Part shown: in pieces, positions 6,086-7,538 of the stretch
Layout: every line of letters begins with the position of its first letter
Position numbering within the stretch: the first letter of the stretch is position 1
Position numbers and translations under genes: made by a program
Notes under the pieces: generated by a model
Seen by the model: the letters and a program-made list of their open reading frames with translations, nothing else
Told to the model about the DNA's origin: nothing
Databases searched by the model: none
DNA from: Verrucomicrobiaceae bacterium
GTDB lineage: Bacteria > Verrucomicrobiota > Verrucomicrobiae > Verrucomicrobiales > Akkermansiaceae
Assembly (NCBI GenBank): GCA_003820635.1
Contig: RPOS01000142.1
Span: forward strand, 1 to 7,538
Direction: 5' to 3'
Length of the DNA: 7,538 bases

Positions 6086-6357
6086 CGGGCACCGGTCTTT
6101 GCCGCCAGGGCATCCACGGCAAGTGGCAGGCCTTCACCTTGTTCGAGACGTTGGAGCGCGGCAAGCAGTCGCCGGGCATTGGCGGGCGAACGAAGCAGGT
6201 GGGCGGTTTCCACCATGCCCTCCCATTCTCCGGCGGGAACCATGACCATCGACTCGTGGCCGCGGCGGTCGATGGTGACAGGTTCACGGCTGGAGACTGC
6301 TTGGTCCCAGATGCCCGCCAGTCGGTCACGGGCTTCGGTGTAGGAAATCGTGGGCAT
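6082..6357 (-). CDS. yefM: YefM-type antitoxin of the YoeB toxin
   Basis: A 91-residue Phd/YefM family protein. The N-terminus TISYTEARDRLAGIWDQAV (3-21) and the strand pair EPVTIDRRGHESMVMVP (25-41) form the DNA-binding dimerisation domain. EWEGMVETAHLLRSPANARRL (44-64) is the highly recognisable YefM segment (E-W-x-x-x-x-E-T-x-x-L-L-x-S-P-x-N-A). The C-terminal tail would sit on YoeB. It neutralises YoeB and, as in E. coli, probably represses its own promoter. The ATG at 6357 begins the conserved domain. Two short palindromes lie just upstream. It starts 54 bp after the gmd stop, on the same strand, so both read-through from gmd and its own promoter are possible. Confidence 0.96.
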   Translation of the reverse strand: MPTISYTEARDRLAGIWDQAVSSREPVTIDRRGHESMVMVPAGEWEGMVETAHLLRSPANARRLLAALQRLEQGEGLPLAVDALAAKTGAR

Positions 6358-6363
6358 GTGATC

Positions 6364-6401
6364 ATGAAAACACGAACAGGTTTCCTGTCCAGAAGATTCT
6401 G
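6364..6401 (-). promoter_or_regulatory. Possible promoter and operator of yefM-yoeB
   Basis: In the minus-strand sense, TGGACA (plus 6386-6391) and TTTCAT (plus 6364-6369) are separated by 16 nt and fit -35 and -10 elements at 5/6 and 4/6. Between and overlapping them is the perfect inverted repeat ACAGG-TTT-CCTGT (6376-6388), and next to it CAGAA-GA-TTCTG (6390-6401). Dyads close to the start are where YefM-type autorepressors bind. The -10 would be only 6 nt from the ATG, implying a nearly leaderless transcript. Confidence 0.3.
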
Positions 6402-6411
6402 TCTGATCGGC

Positions 6412-7527
6412 TCACTCCTTGGACACGGACACGTGGTGGCCGTGGGCCTTGAGCAGGGCGTGGCGTTTGGCTTCCTCCAGGTCTGAGGCGACCATTTCCG
6501 CGCACATTTCCTCGACGGTGATCTCGGGTTTCCAGCCGAGTTTTTCCATCGCCTTGGAAGGATCGCCGAGCAGGGTTTCGACCTCCGCCGGGCGGAAGTA
6601 GCGCGGATCGACGCGCACGATGGTGTCGCCGGGTTTGACCGCCGGAGCCTTGGCGGGATCGACCGCATGGACGGTGGCGGTTTCATCGACGCCATCGCCG
6701 TGGAACTCCAGCGTGATGCCGGCCTCGGCGGCGGCCATGCGGATGAATTCCCTGACCGAAATCTGCTTGCCGGTGGCGATGACGAAATCCTCGGCCTGTT
6801 CCTGCTGGAGCATCATCCACTGCATGCGGACATAGTCCTTCGCGTGGCCCCAGTCGCGCAGCGAGTCGATGTTGCCGAGGAAGAGGCAGGATTCGACGCC
6901 TTGGGCGATGTTGGCGATGCCGCGGGTGATCTTGCGGGTGACGAAGGTTTCGCCGCGGCGTGGCGACTCGTGGTTGAAGAGGATGCCGTTGCAGGCATAC
7001 ATGCCGTAGGCCTCGCGGTAGTTCACCGTGATCCAATAGGCATACATCTTGGCCACCGCATAGGGCGAGCGCGGGTGGAAGGGCGTCTTCTCGGTTTGCG
7101 GGATTTCCTGCACCAAACCATACAACTCCGAAGTGGACGCCTGATAGTAACGCGTCGTTTTCTCCAGCCCGAGGAAACGGATCGCCTCGAGCAAACGCAG
7201 CGCGCCGAGCGCATCGACGTCCGCGGTGTATTCCGGAGCCTCGAAGGAGACGGCAACATGCGACTGCGCGCCGAGGTTGTAAACTTCGTCCGGCCGTACC
7301 TCGCTGAGGATGCGGGTGAGATTGGAGCTGTCTGTTAGATCACCGTAGTGCAGGCGGAAGCGTGAGTTCTCGACATGCGGGTCCTCGTAGATGTGGTCCA
7401 CGCGCTGGGTGTTGAAGAGCGAGGCGCGGCGCTTGATGCCGTGGACCTCGTAGCCCTTTTCGAGGAGGAACTCCGCGAGGTAGGAACCGTCTTGGCCGGT
7501 GATGCCGGTGATGAGTGCTTTTTTCAT
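6412..7527 (-). CDS. gmd: GDP-mannose 4,6-dehydratase
   Basis: This enzyme converts GDP-D-mannose to GDP-4-keto-6-deoxy-D-mannose, the branch point to GDP-L-fucose, GDP-D-rhamnose, GDP-perosamine and related sugars. The 371-residue protein is complete and close to the 373 of E. coli Gmd. It is an extended short-chain dehydrogenase: [19 protein letters not shown] (7-25) is the NADP-binding loop, followed by [15 protein letters not shown] (31-45) typical of Gmd, [14 protein letters not shown] (83-96), STSELYG (131-137) with Thr132 and Glu134, the YAVAK catalytic pair Tyr156/Lys160, [17 protein letters not shown] (184-200), and the C-terminal [12 protein letters not shown] (305-316). The ATG at 7527 begins just before the first strand; only 11 bases of leader are in the window. 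The enzyme that would finish the sugar (fucose synthase or a reductase) is not visible and may lie upstream of this window. Confidence 0.98.
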   Translation of the reverse strand: MKKALITGITGQDGSYLAEFLLEKGYEVHGIKRRASLFNTQRVDHIYEDPHVENSRFRLHYGDLTDSSNLTRILSEVRPDEVYNLGAQSHVAVSFEAPEYTADVDALGALRLLEAIRFLGLEKTTRYYQASTSELYGLVQEIPQTEKTPFHPRSPYAVAKMYAYWITVNYREAYGMYACNGILFNHESPRRGETFVTRKITRGIANIAQGVESCLFLGNIDSLRDWGHAKDYVRMQWMMLQQEQAEDFVIATGKQISVREFIRMAAAEAGITLEFHGDGVDETATVHAVDPAKAPAVKPGDTIVRVDPRYFRPAEVETLLGDPSKAMEKLGWKPEITVEEMCAEMVASDLEEAKRHALLKAHGHHVSVSKE

Positions 7528-7538
7528 GTGTGGATGGA

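Noticed and set aside
6667..7338. 223-codon plus-strand frame over gmd
   Set aside because: Antisense to a complete, well conserved Gmd; composition is that of a GC-rich shadow.

Overview
The window reads as part of a cell-surface or exopolysaccharide locus from a GC-rich bacterium. Every supported gene lies on the minus strand, so the genes are transcribed from high to low coordinates. Only one of them has a clear Shine-Dalgarno motif. The mix of a eukaryote-like UDP-glucose dehydrogenase, an Rpn-type nuclease with RQEG repeats, simple 7-8 bp repeats in gene leaders and weak Shine-Dalgarno use would suit Verrucomicrobiota or a neighbouring PVC lineage. That placement is an inference and was not tested.

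Layout in transcription order: gmd (7527-6412), GDP-mannose 4,6-dehydratase; a YefM/YoeB toxin-antitoxin pair (6357-5816); a fusion of an HxGH nucleotidyltransferase with a compact GHMP-type sugar kinase (5712-4630); a WecG/TagA/CpsF glycosyltransferase (4531-3773); an Rpn/YhgA-like PD-(D/E)XK nuclease (3698-2730); a eukaryote-type UDP-glucose 6-dehydrogenase (2560-1172); a Phd-like antitoxin with a RelE/ParE toxin (1103-577); and the first 159 codons of cysC, APS kinase (479-1), cut by the window edge. No gap between genes exceeds about 170 bp.

The biosynthetic genes fit together as precursor supply and assembly. Gmd makes GDP-4-keto-6-deoxymannose (the route to GDP-fucose, GDP-rhamnose and related sugars) and UGDH makes UDP-glucuronate. 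The fusion protein probably phosphorylates and then activates an unidentified sugar. The WecG-type enzyme adds a sugar to a lipid-linked acceptor. CysC makes PAPS, the sulfate donor. A sulfated, uronate-containing polysaccharide is therefore plausible, although no sulfotransferase, flippase or polymerase lies inside the window.

Two unrelated toxin-antitoxin cassettes and one nuclease gene are interleaved with these biosynthetic genes. Short tandem repeats sit in the leaders of cysC, the fusion gene, wecG and rpn. A 39-bp block ending exactly at the start codon is shared, 33 of 39 bases, by cysC and the fusion gene. In both places it separates a toxin gene from a biosynthetic gene. The fusion enzyme and these leader repeats are the most unusual content here.
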